Shown in pieces: positions 33,454-42,205 of a stretch of 64,000 nucleotides of DNA. Source of the DNA: a bacterium (GTDB taxonomy: Bacteria > Cyanobacteriota > Vampirovibrionia > Obscuribacterales > Obscuribacteraceae); contig WGMS01000007.1 of the NCBI GenBank assembly GCA_016124935.1, positions 62,001-126,000 of the forward strand, read 5' to 3'. The notes under the pieces were generated by a model. It was not told the origin of the DNA, did no database searches, and worked only from the letters and a program-made list of their open reading frames with translations. Within the stretch, counting starts at the first letter, position 1, and every line of letters begins with the position of its first letter. Position numbers and translations under genes: made by a program.

Positions 33454-34132
33454 CTTCCTGCACCTCTATCTGAGCGGTCTCTTCTTTCCATCTCTTGAAG
33501 AGGTCATTGTCGAATCCGAGCTGGTCTAAAATCCGTCCGACTACGAAATCGATTTGATCCTGGATGGTGCGGGGGCGATGATAGAAACCGGGAGAGGCAC
33601 AGGCTACGGTTGCCCCGGCTTCGGAGAGAGCGAGCATATTCTTGAGCTGAATATGACCGAAGGGCATCTCTCGAACCACTATCACCAGCGGTCGTTTCTC
33701 TTTCAGGCAGACCGCTGCGGCGCGCTGGATCAAATTTGCCGTCAGTCCGTTGGCAAGAGCACCGAGGGTGCCGAGGCTGCAGGGGACAACGGCCATGCCC
33801 CTGGTACGGTACGAGCCGCTGGCAACCGAAGCGGCGTAGTCGGTGAGTTCGTGAAACCTGACCGGTGCATCCGGCGGCAGTCTCAAATAGTTGAGGATGG
33901 CTGATTTAGGGCAGCTCTCATTAATAAGGTCGAGATCGTGTTCGACTTGCATCACTTTGTAAGCTGCTTTCGATATCAGTAGCTCACAGGGCTGACCACT
34001 GCCGGCGAGAAACTGTAGCGTTCTCAATCCATAGATCGCTCCGCTGGCACCGGTTATGGCCAGCACGACCGGAAGGGTTCTTGCTTTGTCGGTTCTGGTT
34101 TCTTTTCCCATGTTATTGGCTGGGGTGCTCAT
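33431..34132 (-). CDS. ubiX: UbiX-type flavin prenyltransferase
   Basis: UbiX makes prenylated FMN for UbiD-type decarboxylases. The product (233 residues from ATG 34132, AGGAA seven bases upstream) shows VLAITGASGAIYGLRTLQFL (flavin-phosphate loop), DYAASVASGSYRTRGMAVVP (family S.sf.t..m.i.P), CSLGTLGALANGLTANLIQR, REMPFGHIQLKNMLALSEAG and FYHRPRTIQDQIDFVVGRIL. A longer frame to 34171 is possible but less supported. No ubiD is in the window. It precedes rimM with overlap. Confidence 0.94.
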   Translation of the reverse strand: MSTPANNMGKETRTDKARTLPVVLAITGASGAIYGLRTLQFLAGSGQPCELLISKAAYKVMQVEHDLDLINESCPKSAILNYLRLPPDAPVRFHELTDYAASVASGSYRTRGMAVVPCSLGTLGALANGLTANLIQRAAAVCLKEKRPLVIVVREMPFGHIQLKNMLALSEAGATVACASPGFYHRPRTIQDQIDFVVGRILDQLGFDNDLFKRWKEETAQIEVQEDEIQPIK

Positions 34133-34176
34133 CGGGATTTCCTGTAAGGCGAAGCCATGAAAATATAGCAAATCCG

Positions 34177-35337
34177 CTAGAAGTCGTCAGCGCCTTTCTT
34201 GTTCGGTTGTCCAGCAGGGCTGAAATTAACCGGAGCCGGTTCTGCTGGAGCCGGTTGTCCCTGGGGCGCGGGCTGACCAGAATCGCTTTGTTGACCAGCT
34301 TGAGCAGGATCCCCTGCGGTAAAGGGGGAGGGTTTGAGGAACTGCAAGTTCTTCGGGGTGCGCAAGAATCTTGGTAGATGTGCTTCCGGGTCGACCGGCT
34401 CTTTAAGCATCTTTTCATGGGTAAAGGCTTTTTTGTTTTCTTGATTATCGGCGGGCTCAGATGGAGCCTCGGTGCCTCCTGCCGGTTGGAAGCGACGGCC
34501 GCCACTCTGCACCGCCGGTGGTGTGGAGGTGCCTATGTCTATAGACATTCTTCCTTTCGATGGAGCGACGCTTATTTGCAAGGGGGCGTCGATTTTGATT
34601 GATAGAGGTGAGCCGGACATTATATAGATGTCCCTTCCTTTTTTTATCATCGAGCGAATCACCGGCGTGCCTCGCTGGGAGCGACCATAGCGCTCCACTC
34701 CCAGAACCGGATCTTGCCAGTAGTCCCGTTTGGTCACCACTTTTGGACCCTGATTGCCATAACTTCTCTTGTTCATGGATGGGTGTACAGCGGCAAAGCT
34801 GGCTCCCGAGCCGGCATAGCCGAGGCTGGGATTTTGAAGGTCCTGGTTGGGTTGCAACCTGCCGGAGCCTGTGGCCAGGAACTCTCCTGCGATGGAGGCT
34901 ACAAGCGGCCTGGACATGCCGTCCGGTGTCTGAATCAAGGTCAGTGAGGTTCTCAGTTTGCCTGAAGGCTTGGGAGTTCCTTTGGGGTGATTCTGCTTGC
35001 TCGCCGGAATTGCCTCTACAACCTCGCCGATTATTTTCGAGCCTATCGGAATTATCACATCGGTACCGTTGGCCAGTACCGGCGAAGTTATCTCGATGCT
35101 GAATTTCTCTCCCTGTTTACTGGTTTTGGAGCTTATGGTCTTGTTCATTCGCCCTTCTATATGAGAGCCTATCGGAATCAAAACAGTCTTTCCGTGCAGA
35201 GTATTGGGAGACCGGAAGTACTTCTCGGGATCTTCCTGACGGCTCTGGGCGTCGGCTGCGGGCCCCAGCGCCACGGTGAGGATAAGACCCAGGCAGATTG
35301 GTAATGGGTTATCGAAAAATATTTTTGCGGCTTTCAT
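34177..35337 (-). CDS. Exported protein with faint VirB10/TrbI-like barrel pattern
   Basis: The 386-residue product has a signal peptide (PLPICLGLILTVALGPAADA, cleaved near residue 30). Residues 45-115 read VLIPIGSHIEGRMNKTISSK, KFSIEITSPVLANGTDVIIP and IGSKIIGEVVEA. This 'lp.Gt.i...l...i.s ... iP.GskiiG.v' layout recalls the C-terminal beta-barrel of VirB10/TrbI proteins and related secretion-linked proteins. The last 120 residues are Pro/Gln/Ala-rich. The ATG overlaps the upstream gene stop by 4 bp. Because it is in the operon divergent from the VirB4/VirB6-like genes, an outer-membrane or periplasm-spanning role in that system is possible but not shown. Confidence 0.65.
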   Translation of the reverse strand: MKAAKIFFDNPLPICLGLILTVALGPAADAQSRQEDPEKYFRSPNTLHGKTVLIPIGSHIEGRMNKTISSKTSKQGEKFSIEITSPVLANGTDVIIPIGSKIIGEVVEAIPASKQNHPKGTPKPSGKLRTSLTLIQTPDGMSRPLVASIAGEFLATGSGRLQPNQDLQNPSLGYAGSGASFAAVHPSMNKRSYGNQGPKVVTKRDYWQDPVLGVERYGRSQRGTPVIRSMIKKGRDIYIMSGSPLSIKIDAPLQISVAPSKGRMSIDIGTSTPPAVQSGGRRFQPAGGTEAPSEPADNQENKKAFTHEKMLKEPVDPEAHLPRFLRTPKNLQFLKPSPFTAGDPAQAGQQSDSGQPAPQGQPAPAEPAPVNFSPAGQPNKKGADDF

Positions 35338-35588
35338 GATTCTGCGCTCTTTTCCACATCGTCTTTTTCATCGCTATCAACGCTTTCTGAATCAGCTCTT
35401 CTTCTGAGAACGCGATGGTAGATGACGACGAGAGTAATTGTTGTTATTACTATAATGGCAATAAGAAGAAAAATTCGCCATAGACCGAACAAATAGCTCA
35501 CCAGACCCGGCATCATTATGCCGAAGGCACAGGCGATGATTATTCCTCCGCCTATGTATTGAAGCCGCTTCTTCACATCGCTGGTCAT
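35334..35588 (-). CDS. Small membrane protein (84 aa)
   Basis: It has two hydrophobic segments (YIGGGIIIACAFGIMMPGLV and IFLLIAIIVITTITLVVIYH) and a charged acidic tail (SESVDSDEKDDVEKS). I recognise no family. It overlaps the next gene by 4 bp and sits between another small membrane protein and the VirB10-like protein, so it is probably part of the same envelope assembly. Confidence 0.7.
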   Translation of the reverse strand: MTSDVKKRLQYIGGGIIIACAFGIMMPGLVSYLFGLWRIFLLIAIIVITTITLVVIYHRVLRRRADSESVDSDEKDDVEKSAES

Positions 35589-35598
35589 ATCGATATTT

Positions 35599-36027
35599 TC
35601 AATCCGGGTTCAATTTGTCTTCTAGCTGAGCGATGATAATCGGCGATACCACTTTGGTGGCAACGAACCAGGAGCCGACCATAATAGCCGGAACAGCGAA
35701 AAGACGCACGAACTGGGGGATGAAGGGATAAAAAAGTGTGACAAGGACAGTGGCGCAGCCGATAGTGACTACCGTGCACATAGTAGTGATCAAACGCACC
35801 TGCTCCGGTCGCCTGTAGTTGCGAAAATACTTGGCCAGGATGTCGAGATAGTTTTTCCAGAGGGATGAGATTCCTGACTGGCTCTTTTTCCAGGTGTCGG
35901 TCTCCATAATATTCTTAGGAGACTTTTGACCCGAGGCGGCATCCTGATTCGAATTATCGGACTGAGTCAGACGAGCAGCGGGGCTGTCTTTACCCTTCTT
36001 CGACTTTCTGAGGTTGCTCAAATCCAT
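35599..36027 (-). CDS. Small membrane protein (142 aa)
   Basis: The product has a polar Lys/Ser-rich N-terminal 50 residues, an amphipathic helix (LWKNYLDILAKYFRNYRRPE), and two hydrophobic segments (ITTMCTVVTIGCATVLVTLF and LFAVPAIMVGSWFVATKVVS). The family is not recognised. It lies 10 bp ahead of the 84-residue membrane protein gene and 52 bp after the large TPR gene. Confidence 0.7.
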   Translation of the reverse strand: MDLSNLRKSKKGKDSPAARLTQSDNSNQDAASGQKSPKNIMETDTWKKSQSGISSLWKNYLDILAKYFRNYRRPEQVRLITTMCTVVTIGCATVLVTLFYPFIPQFVRLFAVPAIMVGSWFVATKVVSPIIIAQLEDKLNPD

Positions 36028-36079
36028 TTGATGCGCTCCTGATTTCCCTGTTCCGGTTGTCTGTCCCTGACAAATGATA

Positions 36080-38269
36080 TTACTTTGAATTCTCTTTTCT
36101 CAAGCGTTCTTTCAATTTGAAGAGCATTTTCTCCACCTGTTGTCTGCGGTTGTCGCTGTCTTCAGAGGCTTCCAGAAAGTTCTCGCCGTATTCTATCGTG
36201 GATTCTATAGAATCCTTCTTCTCTTTCATGTAGAGGAAGAAAAGGTTGTAATAGGCGTCGGCGCCCTGGGGATCTGCGATGAGACTCTGCTTGTAGTGAT
36301 CCTCGGCCACATCGGGCAGCTTCTTCTCGGTGGCATCGCCCAGTTTTACCTGACGCTCGGCTTCTTTTCTCTGACTGGTTATCTTGCTTATTCCCTGTTC
36401 GGCCCGGGGTGCAACCTCTGGTATTTCGCGAGCATAAGAGTAGGCAAGTTCGGCGGTTTTCAGGTCGCCGTCGTTAAACGCCTGCTCGGCAAGGGTCAAT
36501 AACTGGAAAGCGTCCTCTTTGTGCTTGTCTATCACCTTGCGAAAATAACGGCCCGCATCCCGGAATTGTTTCTGGGTCAGGGCTTTTTCCGCTTCGGCCA
36601 GATCCACCTTCTCTTGGAGAGAAGCCGCGTCTTTGACCACGGTTCCGATCACGTTGCGCTGTTCGATAACATCCTGAAGCTTCTCTTTGAGCTGCACCCA
36701 TTCTTGAGGATACTGCCCTTCTCTTCTTGCTTTTCGGAAGAATACCCGGGCAAGCCCCAGCAATGCCGAGGGGTCGTTTTGCTTGACCGATAGAATGGTG
36801 CGAAATTCTTGCTCTGCCACTTCGAGCTTGTCCAGTCTCAAAGCCAGTTCGGCTAGTTTTTGTCTCATTGGAATGTCGTTGGGCAGAATCTCGAGGGCGC
36901 TGTGCATCTCGGATATAGCCAGTTCACCGTCTCCCCTAAGAGTATAGTGCTCCGCCAGGCTTTTGTAAGGGTCTGCGTTTCGGGGCTCCCGTCTGATAGA
37001 CTCTTTCCAGCTTGCCACGGCAGAGTTGCCGTCTCCCTGCTTGCGATAGATATCGCCCTGGACTTTGTACCATTCGCTTTCCCTGTCTTCTCTAGAGATA
37101 GAATGGAGTTCGGTAAAGGCCTCTTCGTGCTTGCCACTATTGGTGAGGACAATCGCCTTTTGCAATTTGATCGGACTGTATTCCGGATCTAGCTCCAGTA
37201 CTTCTTCTACTAAGGCGGCCGCTTTTTTGCTCTTGGGATTGACTCTGAGCATAGCCTGGGCTAGATAAGTGCCGTTCACTTTGTCCTGGGCCAGTTGATA
37301 GCATTTTTTAAAAGGCTCTATGGCGCCATCCGCTTCGTCCTTGCTCATTTTCACCAGACCCAGAGTCTGCTGGGCTATGACTATCTCTTCGTTTGTTTCT
37401 ATGGCTTTTTCACAAAGATTCTCGGCGGCTTCCAGATACAAGTCCCGCTTGGAAGGCGAGGCTACGGTCTTGGAATGCTCGAAGGCGACCAGACCGGCAG
37501 CGGCCATCATATTGGGATTCTCGCGAAATTCGTCTTTGCACTTTCTCAAGATGCCTTCCGCTTCGATTACTTTTTTCGGGTTCTTCTGTTTTGCAAGAGC
37601 CACCGCCAGACCGGCGTAAGCATCCCCGTTTTCGTCATCTTCCAGCAAGGCGCGATATGCTTTTTCGGCTTCGACCAGTTTGTTTTTCAGTAAGAGCATA
37701 TCCGCTTCTGATATATGCTCAGGTTTCTTCACCCCGGGATCGCTCTTGATCGCTGGTTCTTCCGATTCAGTTTCAGTTTCCGCTTCTGTTCCAGGTTCTT
37801 GTTCAGATGGAGTTTCTGATTCTGACTCAGATTCTGATTGTGCTTCGCTCTCTGCTTCGGCTTCCGGCTCTGCTTGGTGCACAGGCTCTGGAGCCTGCTC
37901 TTGCTCTTTTTCTTGCTTCGTTTCTGAGACCGGTGATGCTTCTGGCTCTGTTTCTGCATTTGCTTCTTTTTCTTTAGAGCGTTTTTTCTCTTTTTTCTTC
38001 TTCTCTTTTTTCTTCTTCTTCGCGCTTTTCTCTTCCTGCTTAGGCTCTTCTTCTTTTGCCGTGCTTTCCTCCGTCTTTTCAGGCAGACCCTCGGCGGGCT
38101 TTGCCTGCAATTCCTGACCGTCCTCTTCTTGATTCAGTTGCGGAGGATTGCCCACGGCATAGCCAGGCAGGGCAGAAGAGATAAGCATAGAAAGGCTCAA
38201 AGCCAGGTTCAGCACCCGGTTCAGTCTCTTTCCGAAGGGAATGTCGCTATGTCTTGGTAGTAAGCTCAT
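36080..38269 (-). CDS. Large exported TPR protein with acidic/basic N-terminal region
   Basis: From ATG 38269 the product has 729 residues. A signal peptide (LNLALSLSMLISSALPGYAVG, about 19-39) is followed by a highly charged region to about residue 190 with Lys/Glu runs (KKKKKEKKKKEKKRSKEKE) and Glu/Ser/Thr/Pro repeats. The rest is about a dozen TPR units, for example DAYAGLAVALAKQKNPKKVI, WYKVQGDIYRKQGDGNSAVA, DPYKSLAEHYTLRGDGELAI and DAYYNLFFLYMKEKKDSIES. TPR solenoids bind proteins, and an exported one beside secretion-like genes suggests a scaffold or pilotin role. A longer frame to 38326 overlaps the upstream gene more deeply. The 23-bp overlap with the preceding TPR gene supports co-translation. 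Confidence 0.85.
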   Translation of the reverse strand: MSLLPRHSDIPFGKRLNRVLNLALSLSMLISSALPGYAVGNPPQLNQEEDGQELQAKPAEGLPEKTEESTAKEEEPKQEEKSAKKKKKEKKKKEKKRSKEKEANAETEPEASPVSETKQEKEQEQAPEPVHQAEPEAEAESEAQSESESESETPSEQEPGTEAETETESEEPAIKSDPGVKKPEHISEADMLLLKNKLVEAEKAYRALLEDDENGDAYAGLAVALAKQKNPKKVIEAEGILRKCKDEFRENPNMMAAAGLVAFEHSKTVASPSKRDLYLEAAENLCEKAIETNEEIVIAQQTLGLVKMSKDEADGAIEPFKKCYQLAQDKVNGTYLAQAMLRVNPKSKKAAALVEEVLELDPEYSPIKLQKAIVLTNSGKHEEAFTELHSISREDRESEWYKVQGDIYRKQGDGNSAVASWKESIRREPRNADPYKSLAEHYTLRGDGELAISEMHSALEILPNDIPMRQKLAELALRLDKLEVAEQEFRTILSVKQNDPSALLGLARVFFRKARREGQYPQEWVQLKEKLQDVIEQRNVIGTVVKDAASLQEKVDLAEAEKALTQKQFRDAGRYFRKVIDKHKEDAFQLLTLAEQAFNDGDLKTAELAYSYAREIPEVAPRAEQGISKITSQRKEAERQVKLGDATEKKLPDVAEDHYKQSLIADPQGADAYYNLFFLYMKEKKDSIESTIEYGENFLEASEDSDNRRQQVEKMLFKLKERLRKENSK

Positions 38270-40106
38270 CTGCTTTATCACGCTCTTTCTTAGCTTCTTC
38301 CTTATCTCCCAATTGATCCAGAACATCTCCGAGCAGTTTATGCGCTTCCGGCAGCTCCGGTGCCAATCTTATTGCCTCTCTCAGAGAAGCTGCCGCTTTC
38401 ACGGACTCTTTATTGGCAATAAACTCTTTTGCTCTATCTATTATTGGTTTTACCCGGGAGCTATTAATTTGATTGAAGGCCGCTTCGGCGCCATCCGCTT
38501 TCAAAACCTTTGCCGTTCTGTAGGCGACCTTGGCCTGGGTGAGCTCCCCTTCCTGTTCATAGACGCTGCCGAGCATGAGCCAGGCTTTGCCCAGTTTCGG
38601 ATCTTTATCTATCAGCGCCATCAGGTCGACTTCCGCCCCTTTTAAATCGCCTGCGGCGATTTTAGATTCTATGGATGAGATCACGGCAGGGTCTATGGCC
38701 GGCTTCGGTTTTGCTTTGGCTGCAGCCGCTGCCGCACCGCCAGGACCAGCTTTATTGCCGCCGGTGCCGGCTACTTCAGCCTCTCCGTCTTTGGCATCGA
38801 GCTCTCCTTCAGAAGGGTTGGAGCCGGTCAGTCTTTCTAAGCCCTGGGCCAGGTCCGGATGGACAAAGGGGTTTATGAGATAGGCTTTTTTGTAGGCGAT
38901 CAAGGCGGTATCCGAATCTTTCAATTCCTCTTTGCCTTTGCCGAATACATATAAGAGGAACGGATCGTCCGGTCGTTTTTCGAGCAGAGCCTGGACTTTC
39001 ATGACTGTGTTGTTTTTCATTCCAGGGTCCGCAACAGGAGAGCTGACCACAGCCAGATGGTAACTCAGCCTTGCTTTGTGCAGCCTGGAATCGGAAGGAT
39101 TTAGACGCCAGCATTTGGCGTAGTGCAATTGGGCATGTTCGAAGTCGCTGGCCAATTGATAGGCCCCGGCCAGCATCAGGTTGTTTTCGAAAGAGTCAGA
39201 AACGGCGACGGCCTCTTTGGTTGCTGTGATCAGTCCCTGCACAGCCGCCGTGTTATCCGGGTTGACGGTGACGGCACGGCGATAGCAGACAGCCACATTG
39301 TGCAGACGTTTGAGAAATACATCTCCTCTACCGTCGGATTTGGCTTTCTGGGCGACGCTCCAGAGGATGTCTCCCATCAAGGCATGCGCCTGGGATAGCG
39401 TGTTCTTCTGATCTTTCTCCCAGGTCTTGTTGACCGAAGACATCAGCATCTCATAGGCTTCGACTATTTTGCCCTGTTTGTACATGGCCGCGCCTAGGCG
39501 ATAACGGCTCATGCCGTCATCCCGCATTTTGACACAGATTCGCCATTCTACTATTGCTACGGCAAAGTTACCGGAAGTCTCGGCCTCATCGGCCATGTGC
39601 TCTCGAACCGAGTAATCGTCAGGGTCTTTACCCAGCGCTTTTATACAGGCGGCCAGGTTATTCTGGGCCGGCAAGTTATTGGGGTCGGCATAGAGAGCTT
39701 CTCTGAAGTGGTGCATCGCTTCGTACCACTTCTTTTTACCCATCAGAATAGAGCCGTATTGCAGATGAGCGCTGGAGAGGTTCCGGCGAAAGTCTGGGTT
39801 ATGCGGGTCACCGTTGAGGGCGGCTTCGTGCTCTCTGATGGCATCCGCCCACAGACCTTTGCTGCCGAGCTCCACGCCCCTGTTGTTGTGTTCAAGAGGA
39901 TTGCGCGGGTTCGGAGTGCTGAGCACCACGCCACCGCCGCCACCAGATGTAGTGGTGCCTCTGCGGGCTCTTCTTTTTTTTGCCGCCTCAACCGGCTCCG
40001 GGCTGATAAGTGAAAATGCCATCAATGCGGCAAGCGAGATTCCCATCAGTCGCGAGAATCTGTTACCAGACACTTGATTGGCATAACCTGACTTTTTCGA
40101 CTGCAT
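38247..40106 (-). CDS. Large exported TPR protein
   Basis: The 619-residue product starts with a basic segment and a signal peptide (LMGISLAALMAFSLISPEPV, residues 19-38, cleaved near VEA), then KKRRARRG and a Gly run. TPR units fill most of the remainder: HNNRGVELGSKGLWADAIRE, LSSAHLQYGSILMGKKKWYE, MSRYRLGAAMYKQGKIVEAY, KAWLMLGSVYEQEGELTQAK and ELPEAHKLLGDVLDQLGDKE. An Ala-rich linker (about 455-475) divides two TPR blocks. It is the first gene of the minus-strand operon and is divergent from the secretion-like operon across a 390-bp control region. Confidence 0.85.
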   Translation of the reverse strand: MQSKKSGYANQVSGNRFSRLMGISLAALMAFSLISPEPVEAAKKRRARRGTTTSGGGGGVVLSTPNPRNPLEHNNRGVELGSKGLWADAIREHEAALNGDPHNPDFRRNLSSAHLQYGSILMGKKKWYEAMHHFREALYADPNNLPAQNNLAACIKALGKDPDDYSVREHMADEAETSGNFAVAIVEWRICVKMRDDGMSRYRLGAAMYKQGKIVEAYEMLMSSVNKTWEKDQKNTLSQAHALMGDILWSVAQKAKSDGRGDVFLKRLHNVAVCYRRAVTVNPDNTAAVQGLITATKEAVAVSDSFENNLMLAGAYQLASDFEHAQLHYAKCWRLNPSDSRLHKARLSYHLAVVSSPVADPGMKNNTVMKVQALLEKRPDDPFLLYVFGKGKEELKDSDTALIAYKKAYLINPFVHPDLAQGLERLTGSNPSEGELDAKDGEAEVAGTGGNKAGPGGAAAAAAKAKPKPAIDPAVISSIESKIAAGDLKGAEVDLMALIDKDPKLGKAWLMLGSVYEQEGELTQAKVAYRTAKVLKADGAEAAFNQINSSRVKPIIDRAKEFIANKESVKAAASLREAIRLAPELPEAHKLLGDVLDQLGDKEEAKKERDKADELTTKT

Positions 40107-40496
40107 ACTAAATGATGTAGGCCTTACTCTGGAGGATTGCTTTTCTAATTAATACCCATTCTATCCAGGATAAAAAAATTTGCTCGCAAAAACGTGTTTA
40201 CAAGCCGCTTTTATGGGAATAACCCTGGAGTGTCCGGAAAAATTGTATTCCAGACAACACTTTGCCCGGATAAGGGCTCTTTTCTTATTGACATTCGCGC
40301 CCAAAACGATTAAAAATTGATAATCCGCTAGCTGCCTGGGCTCACTATGCCCATTTGAGGAGGAGCATTAATAATTAAATAGTGTTAAAGTGTATTTATA
40401 GAGAGCTTTAAGTCCTTATCGGGAAAGTTGTATTCAAGACCTTTTAAAAGACTTACTAGAAACTCTGGATCAAGTTCTTATTCAGGAGAGAATAGA
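40107..40496. other. Divergent control region of the secretion-like locus
   Basis: This 390-bp AT-rich interval separates the TPR operon (minus) from the secretion-like operon (plus). It holds a good promoter for the plus strand (40288-40316) and two copies of a TTGTATTCMAGAC element (40243-40255 and 40428-40440, 12/13 identical) with similar flanks (CCGGAAAAA / CGGGAAAG). GAGGAGGAG at 40356 looks like a ribosome site but no frame of useful length follows. No tRNA or known riboswitch is seen. Confidence 0.55.
40288..40316 (+). promoter_or_regulatory. Candidate sigma-70 promoter of the secretion-like operon
   Basis: TTGACA (40288-40293), a 17-bp spacer, then TAAAAA (40311-40316). The -35 is perfect and the -10 matches 4/6. 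The start near 40323 gives a leader of about 175 nt ahead of the ATG at 40497. Confidence 0.5.
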
Positions 40497-41483
40497 ATGA
40501 ACTCAGAGAGCCAATCGAAGATTTCAGTCCTGGCGGCAGCCTTTCTAGCCGTTTCGGGGCTTTCTGTTTTACCGGCTGTGGCTCAGCTGCCTCCTACCAA
40601 TATGGGCAAGTTCGTGCACAAGCCCGGCGACAACCAGTACAGCGACGCTACCCAGAGCATGCGTCACCCGGCAGCTCCTCCGCCTATTATCTCCAGACCG
40701 ATAGGTGGTGGTGGAGGCGGCGGTGGCGGTTACATGGGATACACACCGACACGTCCCAAGCCCAAACCGGATATCTCTCTGCAGGCGATTCCCGCCGATG
40801 AGCCTATAGCACCGGCCGGATTTCCTCCCCTTCCCGAGAGTGTCGACCTTCCTGGTATCAACATGGTTACTGCTCTCAACGCCGGAGGTTACTCCGGTGG
40901 TGGTGGCGGAGGAGGGGGCGGCGGTGGCGGCGGTGCCAGCTCGCCAAACCCGTTTCAAGGCACTAAACAGGGTTACGCCCACTATACTCCAGGCGCCTTT
41001 TCAGATCAGAAGCGGCCCGGAAGCACTCCCGGCAAGGTCAGAGTCGACTCGGCTCCCGAAATGCATCAGCATTACATGCATGTTCAGCCCGGCTCTCTCT
41101 CCTCCGGCGATGGCGGCCAGGGTGGATCTCCCGGCTATTATAAGGCCAGAACTCCCGCTCCCCCCAAAGAGGACACTTTTGGGGCGAAGGACACAAGCTC
41201 CGGACCTAATTATGGAGCGGCTCTCAAAAAACTGGGAAGAGAGCCCAAATTGAACGATAGAGTTTATGGGACGGAAAGCGCGGCACCGGAAGCGCCTGTG
41301 CCTGTGCAGATCAATCAAGCCTCCACTCAAGACTTGTCATTGCCAGACGATGATTTTGAGGCCCGAAGACCCCCATCGAAAGCAGGGCGTTATATGGGCA
41401 GACAGTTAAAGCAGTTTGGTATGAGAGCCAGATCCGGCATCAACCAATTACCGATACCGATGAGAATTCCCACCGGACGATAG
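40497..41483 (+). CDS. Exported Gly/Pro-rich protein, first gene of the secretion-like operon
   Basis: From ATG 40497, with AGGAGAG six bases upstream, the product has 328 residues. It has a signal peptide (KISVLAAAFLAVSGLSVLPA, cleaved after VAQ near residue 30), two poly-Gly runs (about residues 70-78 and 132-146), and Pro/Ser/Tyr-rich segments without obvious globular domains. The C-terminus is basic (RYMGRQLKQFGMRARSG). No family is recognised. It may be a wall-exposed or pilus-like structural component; this is inferred only from the operon. Confidence 0.7.
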   Translation: MNSESQSKISVLAAAFLAVSGLSVLPAVAQLPPTNMGKFVHKPGDNQYSDATQSMRHPAAPPPIISRPIGGGGGGGGGYMGYTPTRPKPKPDISLQAIPADEPIAPAGFPPLPESVDLPGINMVTALNAGGYSGGGGGGGGGGGGGASSPNPFQGTKQGYAHYTPGAFSDQKRPGSTPGKVRVDSAPEMHQHYMHVQPGSLSSGDGGQGGSPGYYKARTPAPPKEDTFGAKDTSSGPNYGAALKKLGREPKLNDRVYGTESAAPEAPVPVQINQASTQDLSLPDDDFEARRPPSKAGRYMGRQLKQFGMRARSGINQLPIPMRIPTGR

Positions 41484-41515
41484 TCCATGGTTGGCTGGGG
41501 AAAGGAGTTAACTAA

Positions 41516-42196
41516 ATGAAGTTGTTGAAACTAAACATGACAGTAGCATTTGCAGCCGGGCTCACCGCGGTCGCATTGGCTCAGCCGGCCAGCGCCCAGA
41601 AGGTGAACTCCAAGCATCTGGAAAAAGCCAACTGGCATAATGCCCCCAGGCAGTTCCAGATAATCGACGATCGACCCATAATCAAAGATTTCCGTGAAGC
41701 GCCCCAGTCTTCTCAGCAAATTTCTATGCCGCCGCCTCCCCAGGGATTTGGTGGCGGAGCTCGTGGTGGCGGTGCCGGTGCCATGGGAGATGATGGCGGC
41801 TCCATGGGCGGCAACAGTCCCATCCGTGCTGCCGGAGCCCCCGGAGACCTTCCCTACCGGACTGGAAACGGCGGCAGTTTGCCCCTTCCCAAGTCCGGAT
41901 TCGGTAGAGGCAGCAATATTCCTGCAGGTGGGATGGCGCCCAAGAACGCCCTGCCTAACGGTCAGTCTACTAACCGGTTGATGGGCAAGATGATGGCCCC
42001 TCAAAAAGTTCTCGGTCGAAGTGGCGGCTCTCCTCGGGGTCTGTCCCCCGGACGCGGTGCCACCAACGGAGGCGGACCGAAAGTTTCTTCTTATAGCGGA
42101 GGCTATGGTGACGGCCATGGTAGCGGTTATGGTGGGTCTTCCACCCAGACCAATACTCTCGTAAGAGGATCTTTGCTTAAAAAATCAAGCAAGTAA
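41516..42196 (+). CDS. Exported Gly-rich protein
   Basis: The 226-residue product has a signal peptide (MTVAFAAGLTAVALAQPASA) followed by Gly/Ser/Pro-rich sequence ending in a Gly/Tyr/Ser stretch (SSYSGGYGDGHGSGYGGSS). AAGGAG precedes the ATG. It resembles its upstream neighbour in composition, including an HxxKxNW-like basic segment after the signal peptide and Gly runs, so the two may be distant relatives or co-assemble. No family is recognised. Confidence 0.68.
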   Translation: MKLLKLNMTVAFAAGLTAVALAQPASAQKVNSKHLEKANWHNAPRQFQIIDDRPIIKDFREAPQSSQQISMPPPPQGFGGGARGGGAGAMGDDGGSMGGNSPIRAAGAPGDLPYRTGNGGSLPLPKSGFGRGSNIPAGGMAPKNALPNGQSTNRLMGKMMAPQKVLGRSGGSPRGLSPGRGATNGGGPKVSSYSGGYGDGHGSGYGGSSTQTNTLVRGSLLKKSSK

Positions 42197-42205
42197 CAAG
42201 ACTAG

